Positions 1 through 7,812 of a stretch of DNA of 64,000 nt are shown here, piece by piece. The notes beneath the pieces were generated by a model that made no database searches, had not been told where the DNA came from, and saw nothing but the letters and a program-made list of their open reading frames with translations. Within the stretch, counting starts at the first letter, position 1. Every line of letters begins with the position of its first letter. The stretch lies in assembly GCF_003933735.1 (NCBI RefSeq), contig NZ_RSED01000004.1, positions 124,001-188,000 of the forward strand. The letters run 5' to 3'. This DNA comes from Aquabacterium soli (GTDB lineage: Bacteria > Pseudomonadota > Gammaproteobacteria > Burkholderiales > Burkholderiaceae_C). Made by a program: the position numbers and the translations under genes.

Positions 1-448
1 TCAGGCCCGCGCTGCGCTGGCCCAGCACGCGCACCAGCTCACTGGCCGAGGCGTGCAGCAGCACCACATCCATCTGCGGGGCAGCGTCGCCCAGGGCCGT
101 GATCAGGGAGGCACTGCTGCCCTGTGCATCCACATGGCGCAATGGCAGGCCTTTGGCCGGCATGTAGTGCACATCCTCGGTCAAGTGTTCAATGCCTTCG
201 GCCATGTCGAAACCGGCCAGCTCGGACGGGGCCCTCGCCCGCTCACCGGCGTCCACCACCAGGGTCTTGAGGCCGAAGCCGGCAAACGCCGCGCACAAGC
301 GCTCGAGCACCACACCACCGAACATCACCTGCGGATTGGAGACGACCGGGATGAAGCGGACCACACGGCTGGGAAACATCTGACGCAGGCCATGCGCCTG
401 GTCGACGGGCCGGCTGGGACTGCTGGATGAGCGCGCGGAACTGGTCAT
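1..448 (-). CDS. flhG: FlhG/FleN-like flagellar number regulator, 3' end outside window
   Basis: The reading frame starts at ATG 448 and is still open at base 1, giving 149 residues of a longer protein. It lies 13 bp after flhF on the same strand, the usual place of flhG, a MinD/ParA-like ATPase that works with FlhF to set flagellar number and position. Near the N-terminus (about residues 16-22) is DQAHGLR, which fits the DQAxxLR motif by which FlhG stimulates the FlhF GTPase. The place where the Walker A/deviant P-loop should be reads VVSNPQVMFGGVV, without the lysine and threonine of KGGxGKT, although the following strand (LKTLVVDAGERARAPSELAGF) looks MinD-like. ATP binding may be lost. The rest of the protein cannot be seen, so the family call rests on position and the N-terminal motif. 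Confidence 0.72.
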   Translation of the reverse strand, partial: MTSSARSSSSPSRPVDQAHGLRQMFPSRVVRFIPVVSNPQVMFGGVVLERLCAAFAGFGLKTLVVDAGERARAPSELAGFDMAEGIEHLTEDVHYMPAKGLPLRHVDAQGSSASLITALGDAAPQMDVVLLHASASELVRVLGQRSAGL

Positions 449-461
449 GTGGCAGGCTCGA

Positions 462-2246
462 TCAGACCATGTGTTGCGAAGACGACGGGGCGTCGAAAGT
501 GGCCGGGGCGGCGAACACGAGGCTCACCTCGCTGGCATCCAGACGATAGGCCGGATTGAGGCTGGCGCGCAAGGCCCGGTGCACCAAAGATGCCGCCGAC
601 AGACGATGCCAATCTTCAGGCACCCGTTGTCCGTTGGCGACGCCGAGCACCTTGAGCTTGTGACGAATTAACGCATCCAGGGCCGGACCGAGCTTCACGG
701 CTTCGTCCAGCTTGGACAACACGATACCTGCACAGGATGCCGCCTGATAAGAAACCATGACATCTTCGATGGCGTCGCCCTGGGCGGCGGTGTTGATCAC
801 CAGCAGCTTCTTGATGCTCTGGTGGGAGACCATTTCCAGCAGTTCGCGGGTGCGGGCATCGCGTTGGGGCATGCCGGCCGTGTCGATCAGGATCAGCTTC
901 TTGCCCGACAGCAGCTCGAGCAGGTCTTCCAGCGCAGCGCGGTCGTGGGCGATGTGCACGGGCACGCCCAGGATGCGGCCATAGGCGCGCAGCTGTTCGT
1001 GGGCGCCCATCCGGTAGGCGTCCAGGGTGATCAGGCCCAGGTTGTGGGCACCGTGCTTGGCGGCGAACAGGGCGGCCAGCTTGGCGGTGGTGGTGGTCTT
1101 GCCCACGCCGGTCGAGCCGATCAGGGCGAACACGCCACCCTGGTCTTCGATGTTGGGCTCGTGGTCGGCGGTGTTCAGGTTGCGCTGCAGCACCTGGGCG
1201 CTCCAGCTGGTCTCGTCGACCTTGCCGGCGATCACGTCACGCGGCATGCCGTCGAGCATCTTGCGGATCAGCACGGGCGAGAAGCCGCCGTCCAGCAGGC
1301 GCTGGGCCATCAGGGCCTGGCTGGGCGTGCGCTGCAGCTTGTCCACGAAGGCCATGGTCTCGAAGCGCTCCTTCATCAGGGCGCGCATCTCGCGCAGCTC
1401 GCTGAGCATGGAGGCGTTGGCGGTCTGGGCGGCCACCAGGGCTTCGCGGGCGGCCTCGTCGGCCACGGGCATGGCGGCCTTGGCCGGGGCGGCGCGCTTG
1501 ACCATGTTGTCCATGCGCAGGTCGTCATCCGTCCAGCCGGCGGAAGCCGCGGCGGCACGGGCGGTGGCACGGGGCTGCGGGGCTTGCGCCGCAGCCTGGG
1601 TGGGGCGGGCGATCAGGGCATCGCGGGCGGCCTGGGCCGCTTCGGCCGCCTGTGCTTCGCGCTGGTTCTTCACCAAGCGCAAGGCGGGGCCGGACAGGTC
1701 CAGATCGGATTCGGGCAGGGCCACGGAGGGCAGCAGATCGGAGGCACGGGGGGCGGCCGGGGCCACGCGCTGGGCCAGTTGCTCTTCGGGCGACTGGGCC
1801 ATTTCGGGCTCCATGCGGGCCTTCAGGGCGGCCTGGCGGCGCTTGAGCATGCGCTCACGCACATATTCCTGGAACGACAGGGTGCTCATGGCCAGTTGGC
1901 GCACATCGTCCTGCACCGAGCTGGCCAGCGAGGCGACCGAGCCACGGGCGCTCTTGTCGGCGGCCGTCGCACGGGCGGCAGGCGCATCGGCTTCTGCACG
2001 GGCGGCCAGGCCACGGGCGGCGGCGGGCTTCGCGGCCACCTTGGCTGCCACGGGCTCCTGCGGCTCGTGGTGTTCGGCTTCCAGGCGGTCGATGGCGGCC
2101 ATGCCGTCAGCGCCCATCGCCATGATCTCCACACCACCCTCGGCTGCCGGCTTGGTCGACAGCACCACGGCTTCATCGCCAAAGACCTGGCGAACCTTCT
2201 GCATGGCCTCGCGTGAGGTGCGTCCAGTAAAACGTTTGACGTTCAT
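462..2246 (-). CDS. flhF: Flagellar SRP-type GTPase FlhF
   Basis: A 594-residue protein with the FlhF layout. A basic N-terminus (MNVKRFTGRTSREAM) is followed by a long Ala/Pro/Glu-rich low-complexity stretch to about residue 290, a helical N domain, then an SRP-type G domain. GTPase motifs are GSTGVGKTT (377-385), LDAYRMGAHEQLR (about 408-420), DTAGM (455-459) and SKLDE (511-515). FlhF acts at the cell pole to recruit the first flagellar components. The ATG overlaps the end of flhA by 4 bp (ATGA), so translation is probably coupled. The linker is long compared with compact FlhF proteins, but such linkers are common in proteobacteria. Confidence 0.95.
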   Translation of the reverse strand: MNVKRFTGRTSREAMQKVRQVFGDEAVVLSTKPAAEGGVEIMAMGADGMAAIDRLEAEHHEPQEPVAAKVAAKPAAARGLAARAEADAPAARATAADKSARGSVASLASSVQDDVRQLAMSTLSFQEYVRERMLKRRQAALKARMEPEMAQSPEEQLAQRVAPAAPRASDLLPSVALPESDLDLSGPALRLVKNQREAQAAEAAQAARDALIARPTQAAAQAPQPRATARAAAASAGWTDDDLRMDNMVKRAAPAKAAMPVADEAAREALVAAQTANASMLSELREMRALMKERFETMAFVDKLQRTPSQALMAQRLLDGGFSPVLIRKMLDGMPRDVIAGKVDETSWSAQVLQRNLNTADHEPNIEDQGGVFALIGSTGVGKTTTTAKLAALFAAKHGAHNLGLITLDAYRMGAHEQLRAYGRILGVPVHIAHDRAALEDLLELLSGKKLILIDTAGMPQRDARTRELLEMVSHQSIKKLLVINTAAQGDAIEDVMVSYQAASCAGIVLSKLDEAVKLGPALDALIRHKLKVLGVANGQRVPEDWHRLSAASLVHRALRASLNPAYRLDASEVSLVFAAPATFDAPSSSQHMV

Positions 2247-4351
2247 GCGTGGCCTCCAATCAAGGTGCCGATGCGGATGGAGTGGGTTTCAGGAATCTCG
2301 CTGTGCCCCAGCACTTTCAGACGGGGCGCGGCACGCTTGAGCAAGCGGGCCACCGACGGACGGATCACGTCCGGGACAAGCAGACAGGCCGGGTGGCCCA
2401 GGTTCTCCTGACGCTGCGAGGCATCCGCGGCCTGCCGTGTCAGGTGATCGGCCACGCCCGGATCGAGCATGGGACCATTCGGGGAAGTGAGTGCCTGGGT
2501 CAGCAGGCGCTCCAGATCGGGTTCGATGGCGATGACGTCCAGTTCGCGGACGGGGCCGTAGATCTGCTGGACGATGGCCGGGGCCAGACCGACGCGGATG
2601 CGGCGGGCCAGCTCGATGGCGTCGTGGCCGATGTTGGGCGACAGGGAGACCTGCTCGGCCAGCGTCTCGATGATCGAACGCATGTCGCGAATGTGCACAC
2701 CCTCTTCCAGCAGCAGCTGGAGGATTTTCTGGAGCGTTGCAATACCAACCATCTTGGGGACCACGTCTTCGATCAGTTTGGGAGCCAGTTTCGTCACATG
2801 TTCGACCAGTTGCTGGGTTTCGACTCGGCCCAGCAGCTTGGCCGCTTGCATTTGCATCAAGTGTGAGAGATGTGTGGCCACGACAGTCGAGGAATCAACG
2901 ACCGTGTACCCCGCCATTTGCGCCGCTTCCCGTTGCCGTTCTTCCACCCAGACGGCCGGCAGGCCGAAGGCGGGGTCCGTTGCCGCCGTGCCTGGCAGGG
3001 CATTGACCACGTGGCCGGGGTTGATGGCCATCAGCATGCCGGGAAACACCTCGCCTTCGCCCACCACGGCACCGCGCAGGGTGATGCGGTAGACGCTGGG
3101 GCGCAGCTCCAGGTTGTCCTTGATGTGCACGGAAGGCGGCAAAAAGCCCACTTCCTGCGCGAACTTGCGCCGAACGCCCTTGATCCGGTTCAGCAGGTCG
3201 CCGCCGCGGTCCTTGTCGACCAGCTGGATCAGGCGGTAGCCCACTTCCAGGCCCAGGGTGTCCACGGGCTGCAGATCCTCCCAGGTGGCCTCGCCGTTGG
3301 GGTTGGCGGCAGCCTCGGCGGGCTTGTCCACCGGCTTGGGGGCGTTGAGGGCGGCCTGCGCGGTCTGGTGCATCTTCCAGGACCACCAGGCCATGCCGGC
3401 GCCGATCGGCCCGAAGATCAGCAAAGGCATGCCCGGGATCAGGCCCAACAGGCAGATCACACCAGACGCCACGCCCATGACCTTGGGGTTCTTGAACATT
3501 TGGCCGGCGATCTGCGAGCCCACGTCCTGGTCCTTGCCGACCCGGGACACCACCATGGCGGAGGCCACCGAGATCAGCAGCGAGGGGATCTGGGCCACCA
3601 GCGCGTCACCGACGGCCAGCAGGATGTAGGTGCTGGCCGCATCGCCGGCCGACAGCCCGTGCTGGGCCACACCGATGATGAAGCCGCCGATGATGTTGAT
3701 GAACAGGATCAGGATGCCGGCGATGGCGTCGCCGCGCACGAATTTGGACGCACCGTCCATGGAACCGTGAAATTCTGCCTCTTCGCCCACTTCCAGGCGG
3801 CGGCGCTTGGCCTCCTTCTCATCGATCAGGCCGGCGCTCAGGTCGGCGTCGATGGCCATCTGCTTGCCGGGCATGGCGTCCAGGGTGAAGCGGGCACTGA
3901 CTTCGGCGATCCGCTCGGCGCCCTTCGTGATCACCACGAAGTTGATGATCACCAGGATGGCGAACACGATCAGGCCGACGGCGAAGTTGCCGCCGATCAG
4001 CACGTGGCCGAAGGATTCGATCACCTGGCCGGCTGCACCCGTGCCGGTATGGCCGTGCATCAGCACCACGCGGGTGGAGGCCACGTTCAGCGACAGGCGC
4101 AACAGGGTGGTCAGCAGCAGCACCGCCGGGAACGCCGCGAAATCCAGCGGACGCAGCATGGTGGCCGCCACCATCATCACCATCAGGGCCATGGCGATGT
4201 TGAAGGTGAAGAAGATGTCCAGCACCAGCGGCGGCAGCGGCAGCACCATCATCACCAGGATCATCAGCACCACGATGGGTGCTGCCAGGCCCTGGATCAC
4301 CTTCGCGTCGCGCCCGGACATGGCGCGCAGACGGTTCAGCCACTCGTTCAT
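2243..4351 (-). CDS. flhA: Flagellar export apparatus protein FlhA
   Basis: A 702-residue protein of normal FlhA length. The N-terminal half (about 20-310) is a multi-span membrane domain, beginning with PIVVLMILVMMVLPLPPLVLD and including the conserved cytoplasmic FHIPEP-type loop (GAERIAEVSARFTLDAMPGKQMAIDADL). After a linker comes the large cytoplasmic domain that forms a nonameric ring and docks export substrates and chaperones. It is part of the flagellar type III export gate with FlhB. The start overlaps the flhB stop by 4 bp (ATGA) and its stop overlaps the flhF start in the same way, so flhB-flhA-flhF form one coupled operon. Confidence 0.97.
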   Translation of the reverse strand: MNEWLNRLRAMSGRDAKVIQGLAAPIVVLMILVMMVLPLPPLVLDIFFTFNIAMALMVMMVAATMLRPLDFAAFPAVLLLTTLLRLSLNVASTRVVLMHGHTGTGAAGQVIESFGHVLIGGNFAVGLIVFAILVIINFVVITKGAERIAEVSARFTLDAMPGKQMAIDADLSAGLIDEKEAKRRRLEVGEEAEFHGSMDGASKFVRGDAIAGILILFINIIGGFIIGVAQHGLSAGDAASTYILLAVGDALVAQIPSLLISVASAMVVSRVGKDQDVGSQIAGQMFKNPKVMGVASGVICLLGLIPGMPLLIFGPIGAGMAWWSWKMHQTAQAALNAPKPVDKPAEAAANPNGEATWEDLQPVDTLGLEVGYRLIQLVDKDRGGDLLNRIKGVRRKFAQEVGFLPPSVHIKDNLELRPSVYRITLRGAVVGEGEVFPGMLMAINPGHVVNALPGTAATDPAFGLPAVWVEERQREAAQMAGYTVVDSSTVVATHLSHLMQMQAAKLLGRVETQQLVEHVTKLAPKLIEDVVPKMVGIATLQKILQLLLEEGVHIRDMRSIIETLAEQVSLSPNIGHDAIELARRIRVGLAPAIVQQIYGPVRELDVIAIEPDLERLLTQALTSPNGPMLDPGVADHLTRQAADASQRQENLGHPACLLVPDVIRPSVARLLKRAAPRLKVLGHSEIPETHSIRIGTLIGGHA

Positions 4352-5532
4352 TCTTCAGACTCCTCGGCAGCGGCCGCGGGGCGGCGGCGTCCAGCCATCG
4401 GGTTTTCCTTGGGATCCATGTCACGCGGTATGTCCAGATCGGGCATGCCGGGCAGCGGGGCCTTGCCGGACAGCGCGGCCTTGAGCTGGTACACATAGGC
4501 CAGCACCTGCGCCACAGCGCTGTACAGGGCCATGGGCACTTCGTGATCGACTTCACAGTGCGCGTACAGCGCACGGGCCAGCGGGGGGGCTTCCAGCACG
4601 GGCACCTTGTGCTCCGTGGCCACGTCGCGGATCTTCATCGCCAGCACGTCCAGGCCCTTGGCGATCACGCGCGGGGCATTCATGGTGGCGTCGTCGTACT
4701 TCAGGGCCACGGCGTAGTGGGTGGGGTTCATCACCACCAGGTCGGCCTGCGGCACGGCGGCCAGCATGCGCTTGCGTGACATTTCACGCATGCGCTGCTT
4801 GATGCGGCCCTTGACCTCCATGTTGCCTTCCTGCTGCTTGAACTCGTCCTTCATCTCCTGGTGGCTCATCTTCATGCGGTTCATGAACATGAAGCGCTGC
4901 AGGGGCCAGTCGATCAGGGCGAAGCCGGCCATCACGGTCAGCATCACCAGCAGCACATGGCGGAAGGTCGAGCCCATGTCGCTCAAGGCAGCCGGCAGGG
5001 GCTGGGCCAGCAGCTGCACCAGGTCGGGCCAGTTCTTCCACAACAGGGTGGCACCCACGGCGCCCATGATCAAAGCCAGCAGGCTGGCCTTGAGCGCGTC
5101 GATCATCTGCTGCTTGGAGAAGACGTTGGCGATGCCGCTCAGAGGGTTGAGCTTGGAGAACTTGGGGGCGACGATCTTGAAGCTCATCACCCAGCCACCG
5201 GCGATCACGCTGGAAGCCGCGGCGGCCATGGCGACCCCCAGGCCCACAGGCACCACCAGCATCATGGCCATGCTGCTCCACACGCCCAGGCGCTCGAGCA
5301 TCATCTCGGGTGCGGCCACGGTGCGGGCATCGAAACGAAAGCCCGCGTTCATCAGCACGCTCAGGCGGTCCATCCACCAGGGCGTCAGGAACACCAGCAC
5401 GCTGGTTGCAGACAGGATCACCAGGAAATGGCCCAGGTCTTTGGAACGGACGATCTGGCCGTCTTCCCGGGCTTTCTTCAGTTTCCGCTCCGAGGCGGGT
5501 AACTGTTTGTCCTGATTGTCCTGGTCGGCCAT
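4348..5532 (-). CDS. flhB: Flagellar export switch protein FlhB
   Basis: A 394-residue FlhB. A polar N-terminus (SERKLKKAREDGQIVRSKDL) is followed by four membrane segments between about 35 and 210, then a cytoplasmic domain. The autocleavage site NPTH is intact at residues 269-272, the same position as in well-studied FlhB proteins. Cleavage there switches export from rod-hook to filament substrates. The C-terminus beyond about residue 355 is a variable Pro/Ala/Arg tail. It is the first gene of flhB-flhA-flhF-flhG here; a candidate sigma-28-type promoter lies 37-63 bp upstream of the ATG. Confidence 0.97.
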   Translation of the reverse strand: MADQDNQDKQLPASERKLKKAREDGQIVRSKDLGHFLVILSATSVLVFLTPWWMDRLSVLMNAGFRFDARTVAAPEMMLERLGVWSSMAMMLVVPVGLGVAMAAAASSVIAGGWVMSFKIVAPKFSKLNPLSGIANVFSKQQMIDALKASLLALIMGAVGATLLWKNWPDLVQLLAQPLPAALSDMGSTFRHVLLVMLTVMAGFALIDWPLQRFMFMNRMKMSHQEMKDEFKQQEGNMEVKGRIKQRMREMSRKRMLAAVPQADLVVMNPTHYAVALKYDDATMNAPRVIAKGLDVLAMKIRDVATEHKVPVLEAPPLARALYAHCEVDHEVPMALYSAVAQVLAYVYQLKAALSGKAPLPGMPDLDIPRDMDPKENPMAGRRRPAAAAEESEE

Positions 5533-5568
5533 GGCGTGCGAGCGAAGTACTTCGTCCTAGAGCCTGAA

Positions 5569-5595
5569 TTCTTGCCCCCCGCCGGAAATTCTTTA
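5569..5595 (-). promoter_or_regulatory. Candidate sigma-28 (FliA) promoter of flhB
   Basis: On the minus strand TAAA (5595-5592) is followed after exactly 15 bp by GGCAAGAA (5576-5569), compared with the FliA consensus TAAA-N15-GCCGATAA. The -35 half matches well and the -10 half at five of eight positions. The predicted start would be about 30 bp before the flhB ATG. A weak match with good spacing; direct proof would need transcript mapping. Confidence 0.35.
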
Positions 5596-5731
5596 GCCGG
5601 ATAAACCGGGGCCGACACAGTCAATTCGCCCCTGTGAAACGCCACCATGTGCAAACCCCGCCGCCGTCCGTGACAAGACTCACATGGGGAGCCTGCAGCC
5701 GCCTGAACCCTCCCAGATCTGCGATCCCATG

Positions 5732-5763
5732 AAAAAGGGCGGGGCCACCTGTGGCACCCGCCT
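5732..5763 (-). terminator. Rho-independent terminator after the PstS-like gene
   Basis: On the minus strand GGCGGG and CCCGCC arms enclose a TGCCACAGGTGG core that can also pair, followed directly by TTTTTC. It lies about 30 bp past the stop codon at 5795 and ends the porin/PstS-like unit before flhB. Confidence 0.8.
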
Positions 5764-5794
5764 CTCAATGGTCAGCCGAGGCCGACGCCTGCCG

Positions 5795-6229
5795 TCAGTC
5801 CAGCGACAGCACCACCTTCACCGAGGGATCCACGGCGGATTTCTCGATGTAGCCGATGGCGTTGGGGTTACCGGCCACGAACTTCTTCACGTCGGCCGAC
5901 GTGGCCATTTCCTTCGGGGGCACGCCCTTGCCGGAAAAGGTGAGGCGGGCCCAGGTGGCCTTGACCTGTGCACCGTTTTTGCCCGTGGCCTTGGTATAGA
6001 AGTGATCCCGCGCCGGGTTGGAGTCAGGCAGGTCGGCCAGGGCCGCTGCGCCGCCACCGGGCAGCGTGTTGGTCTTGCCCAGGTACACGCCGGACACCTG
6101 GTCTTCGGTCAGGGGGCCGACGGGGCTCTTGGCACCCACCACCACCGCCACCTGCGCGAAAGACGCGTGCGAGGCCAGGGCCAGCATGGCTGCCAAGGCA
6201 GAGGAGATCAGAGATTTGCTGTACATCAT
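5795..6229 (-). CDS. Small periplasmic PstS-like substrate-binding protein
   Basis: A 144-residue protein starting at ATG 6229, with AGGGAGAA as ribosome site upstream. A clear signal peptide (KSLISSALAAMLALASHASFA) precedes a short PBP-like domain: QVAVVVGAKSPVGPLTEDQVSGVYLGKT near the N-terminus and NPNAIGYIEKSAVD near the C-terminus. These match the ends of phosphate-binding PstS-like proteins, but the total length is less than half of PstS, so this is the short PBP-like family often annotated as a phosphate ABC transporter substrate-binding protein. No permease or ATPase is nearby. It follows the porin gene by 20 bp and is probably co-transcribed. The ligand is not predictable. Confidence 0.75.
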   Translation of the reverse strand: MMYSKSLISSALAAMLALASHASFAQVAVVVGAKSPVGPLTEDQVSGVYLGKTNTLPGGGAAALADLPDSNPARDHFYTKATGKNGAQVKATWARLTFSGKGVPPKEMATSADVKKFVAGNPNAIGYIEKSAVDPSVKVVLSLD

Positions 6230-6249
6230 GATGTGTCGTTCTCCCTGGT

Positions 6250-7542
6250 TCAGAACACGAAGTCGACACTGACGCTCAGCACGTTCACGCTGTCGCCGTT
6301 CAGGGATGTGCCGGGCGCAGCCACGAACTGGCCCACCCCGCCGTCCTTGGGCGTGATGTGCTCCAGCTGGGCCTTGAGCGAGGCGCTCTTCCAGGCATCC
6401 CAGCGGGCACCCACAGCCACCGAGCGCTGACCGCTGGTGCGGACATCGTTCAGCACCGTTCCGACGCCACTGGACAAGGCCACCAGCGAGCTGCTGAAGC
6501 CTCCCAGTGCAGCGGCTGCCGGGGCGAAACCATTGGACGCCACGCCGGACACCTTCAGTTCCGAGGCATAGGCGAAGGGGGTGACCTTGCCCATGCGGTA
6601 TCCCGCAGAGGCGTACCAACCCTTGGATGTGCCCAGATAGGCATCGATGTAGCGACGCGTGAACTCGGCATTGAGCTGCCAATTGCCCACATCCCAGCTG
6701 GCGCCGACACCGGAGAACGTGGCACGGCGTCCGCTGATGTCGAACTCATCGAGCGTGTCGCTCAGTCCCGGGCCGTAGGCAGCGGCTGCAGGCGCGCCGA
6801 AGGCACCGCCGTTCACAGCGGTGGACGCAGTGCCGCCATTGGCTTGCAAGGTGCGCAGGGTCGGGCTGCCAATGGACAACTTGCCCACCGCATGTCCGGC
6901 ACGCAGGGTGAGCCCGTTGTCGAGTTCGGCCGTCAGGTTCAGACCCACCGTGTCACGGATGGTCACGTCCGTGTTGCGCTCCAGCGTGGCGCGCGACAGG
7001 CCGCCCCACAGCTGCGCCGACACGTTGGCCGAGCCGACCGCATGCTGCACGATCACATCGGCGCCACTGACATTGCTGACAGGCACCTGGCCATAGGTTT
7101 CCAGGGGCGGACGCACCCACAGGTTGGCGTAGTTCACGTCCCGGTAGTCGGAGATCATGAAGAATGGCGCGCCGATGCGGCCCGCGCGAATGCCCACGGA
7201 AGGCATCACCTGCGCCTTGACGAAGGCCCACTCGATGTTGGGGTTGTAGTTGCCCTTGCCGTTGTACTTCGAGATCACCTGCACGGTGCCCGAGAACATC
7301 GGATTGAGCTGGTAGGAGCCTTGCACGCCAATGCGCGAATCCACGCCAAAGTCCAGCGACTTCTTGGCGCCCGTGGGCTGGCCAGGGGTCACGAACTCAA
7401 CGTCGCTGTTGTCTGTGACCACGCCACCGAAGGTGCCGAAACCGGAAAAACGGAAGGCCGAATCGTCGGCCTGGGCCTGCGCGCAGGCGAGGATCAGCGT
7501 GGACACCGCCATGCCGACTTTTGTGTGTCTGCTCAGCACCAT
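6250..7542 (-). CDS. Outer membrane porin-like beta-barrel protein
   Basis: A 430-residue exported protein starting at ATG 7542, preceded by AAGGAGA; an in-frame ATG at 7569 has no comparable site. The signal peptide (VGMAVSTLILACAQAQA) is followed by alternating aromatic/hydrophobic strands, including FRFSGFGTFGGVVTDN, AFVKAQVMPSVGIRAGRIGAPFF and YASAGYRMGKVTPFAYASEL, and the chain ends in SVSVDFVF with the terminal Phe expected of outer membrane barrels. It resembles the alginate-export/porin-like barrels found beside PstS-like proteins in Burkholderiales. It probably forms an operon with the small periplasmic protein downstream. Substrate unknown. Confidence 0.75.
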   Translation of the reverse strand: MVLSRHTKVGMAVSTLILACAQAQADDSAFRFSGFGTFGGVVTDNSDVEFVTPGQPTGAKKSLDFGVDSRIGVQGSYQLNPMFSGTVQVISKYNGKGNYNPNIEWAFVKAQVMPSVGIRAGRIGAPFFMISDYRDVNYANLWVRPPLETYGQVPVSNVSGADVIVQHAVGSANVSAQLWGGLSRATLERNTDVTIRDTVGLNLTAELDNGLTLRAGHAVGKLSIGSPTLRTLQANGGTASTAVNGGAFGAPAAAAYGPGLSDTLDEFDISGRRATFSGVGASWDVGNWQLNAEFTRRYIDAYLGTSKGWYASAGYRMGKVTPFAYASELKVSGVASNGFAPAAAALGGFSSSLVALSSGVGTVLNDVRTSGQRSVAVGARWDAWKSASLKAQLEHITPKDGGVGQFVAAPGTSLNGDSVNVLSVSVDFVF

Positions 7543-7618
7543 ATGAAGGGGTTCTCCTTGTAAGACCATGAATGCAACCCCGCAGGCCAGAAATACTCAA
7601 AGCAGCAGAATTGCGAGA

Positions 7619-7638
7619 GACGCCCGACTCCGGGCGTC
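7619..7638 (-). other. Perfect 8-bp hairpin upstream of the porin gene
   Basis: GACGCCCG and CGGGCGTC flank a 4-nt loop about 77 bp before the porin ATG. No T-tract follows on the minus strand, so it is not a normal terminator. It could be a leader-RNA structure or an operator. The rest of 7543-7747 shows no gene. Confidence 0.4.
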
Positions 7639-7747
7639 GCGTTCACTTTTCGTCATGAACGGTTGGGACTTTAGGACGGCCGGTGTAACACCCATGTCGT
7701 GAAAAGACCCGGCCACCACACCGGTATTCCGTGTTTGAAACGCCCAT

Positions 7748-7771
7748 GAAGAAGGCGGCCCGCAGGCCGCC
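7748..7771 (-). terminator. Terminator-like hairpin after spoVR
   Basis: On the minus strand GGCGGCC-TGCG-GGCCGCC is followed by TTCTTC, 42-65 bp beyond the SpoVR stop. The stem is strong and the T-tract is interrupted by a C. Confidence 0.65.
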
Positions 7772-7812
7772 TGTGCTGGGTACTGGTCAGAGGGCCCGAC
7801 CGAGTGAGCGTT

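Noticed and set aside
2870-4498. Very long plus-strand open frame opposite flhA
   Set aside because: It is the antisense of flhA in GC-rich sequence, with His/Gln/Gly-rich composition typical of a shadow frame. The flhA protein fully explains the region.
7543-7812. PhoB box or other known operator before the porin
   Set aside because: No tandem CTGTCAT-like repeats found. Only the hairpin at 7619-7638 and the spoVR terminator are visible.
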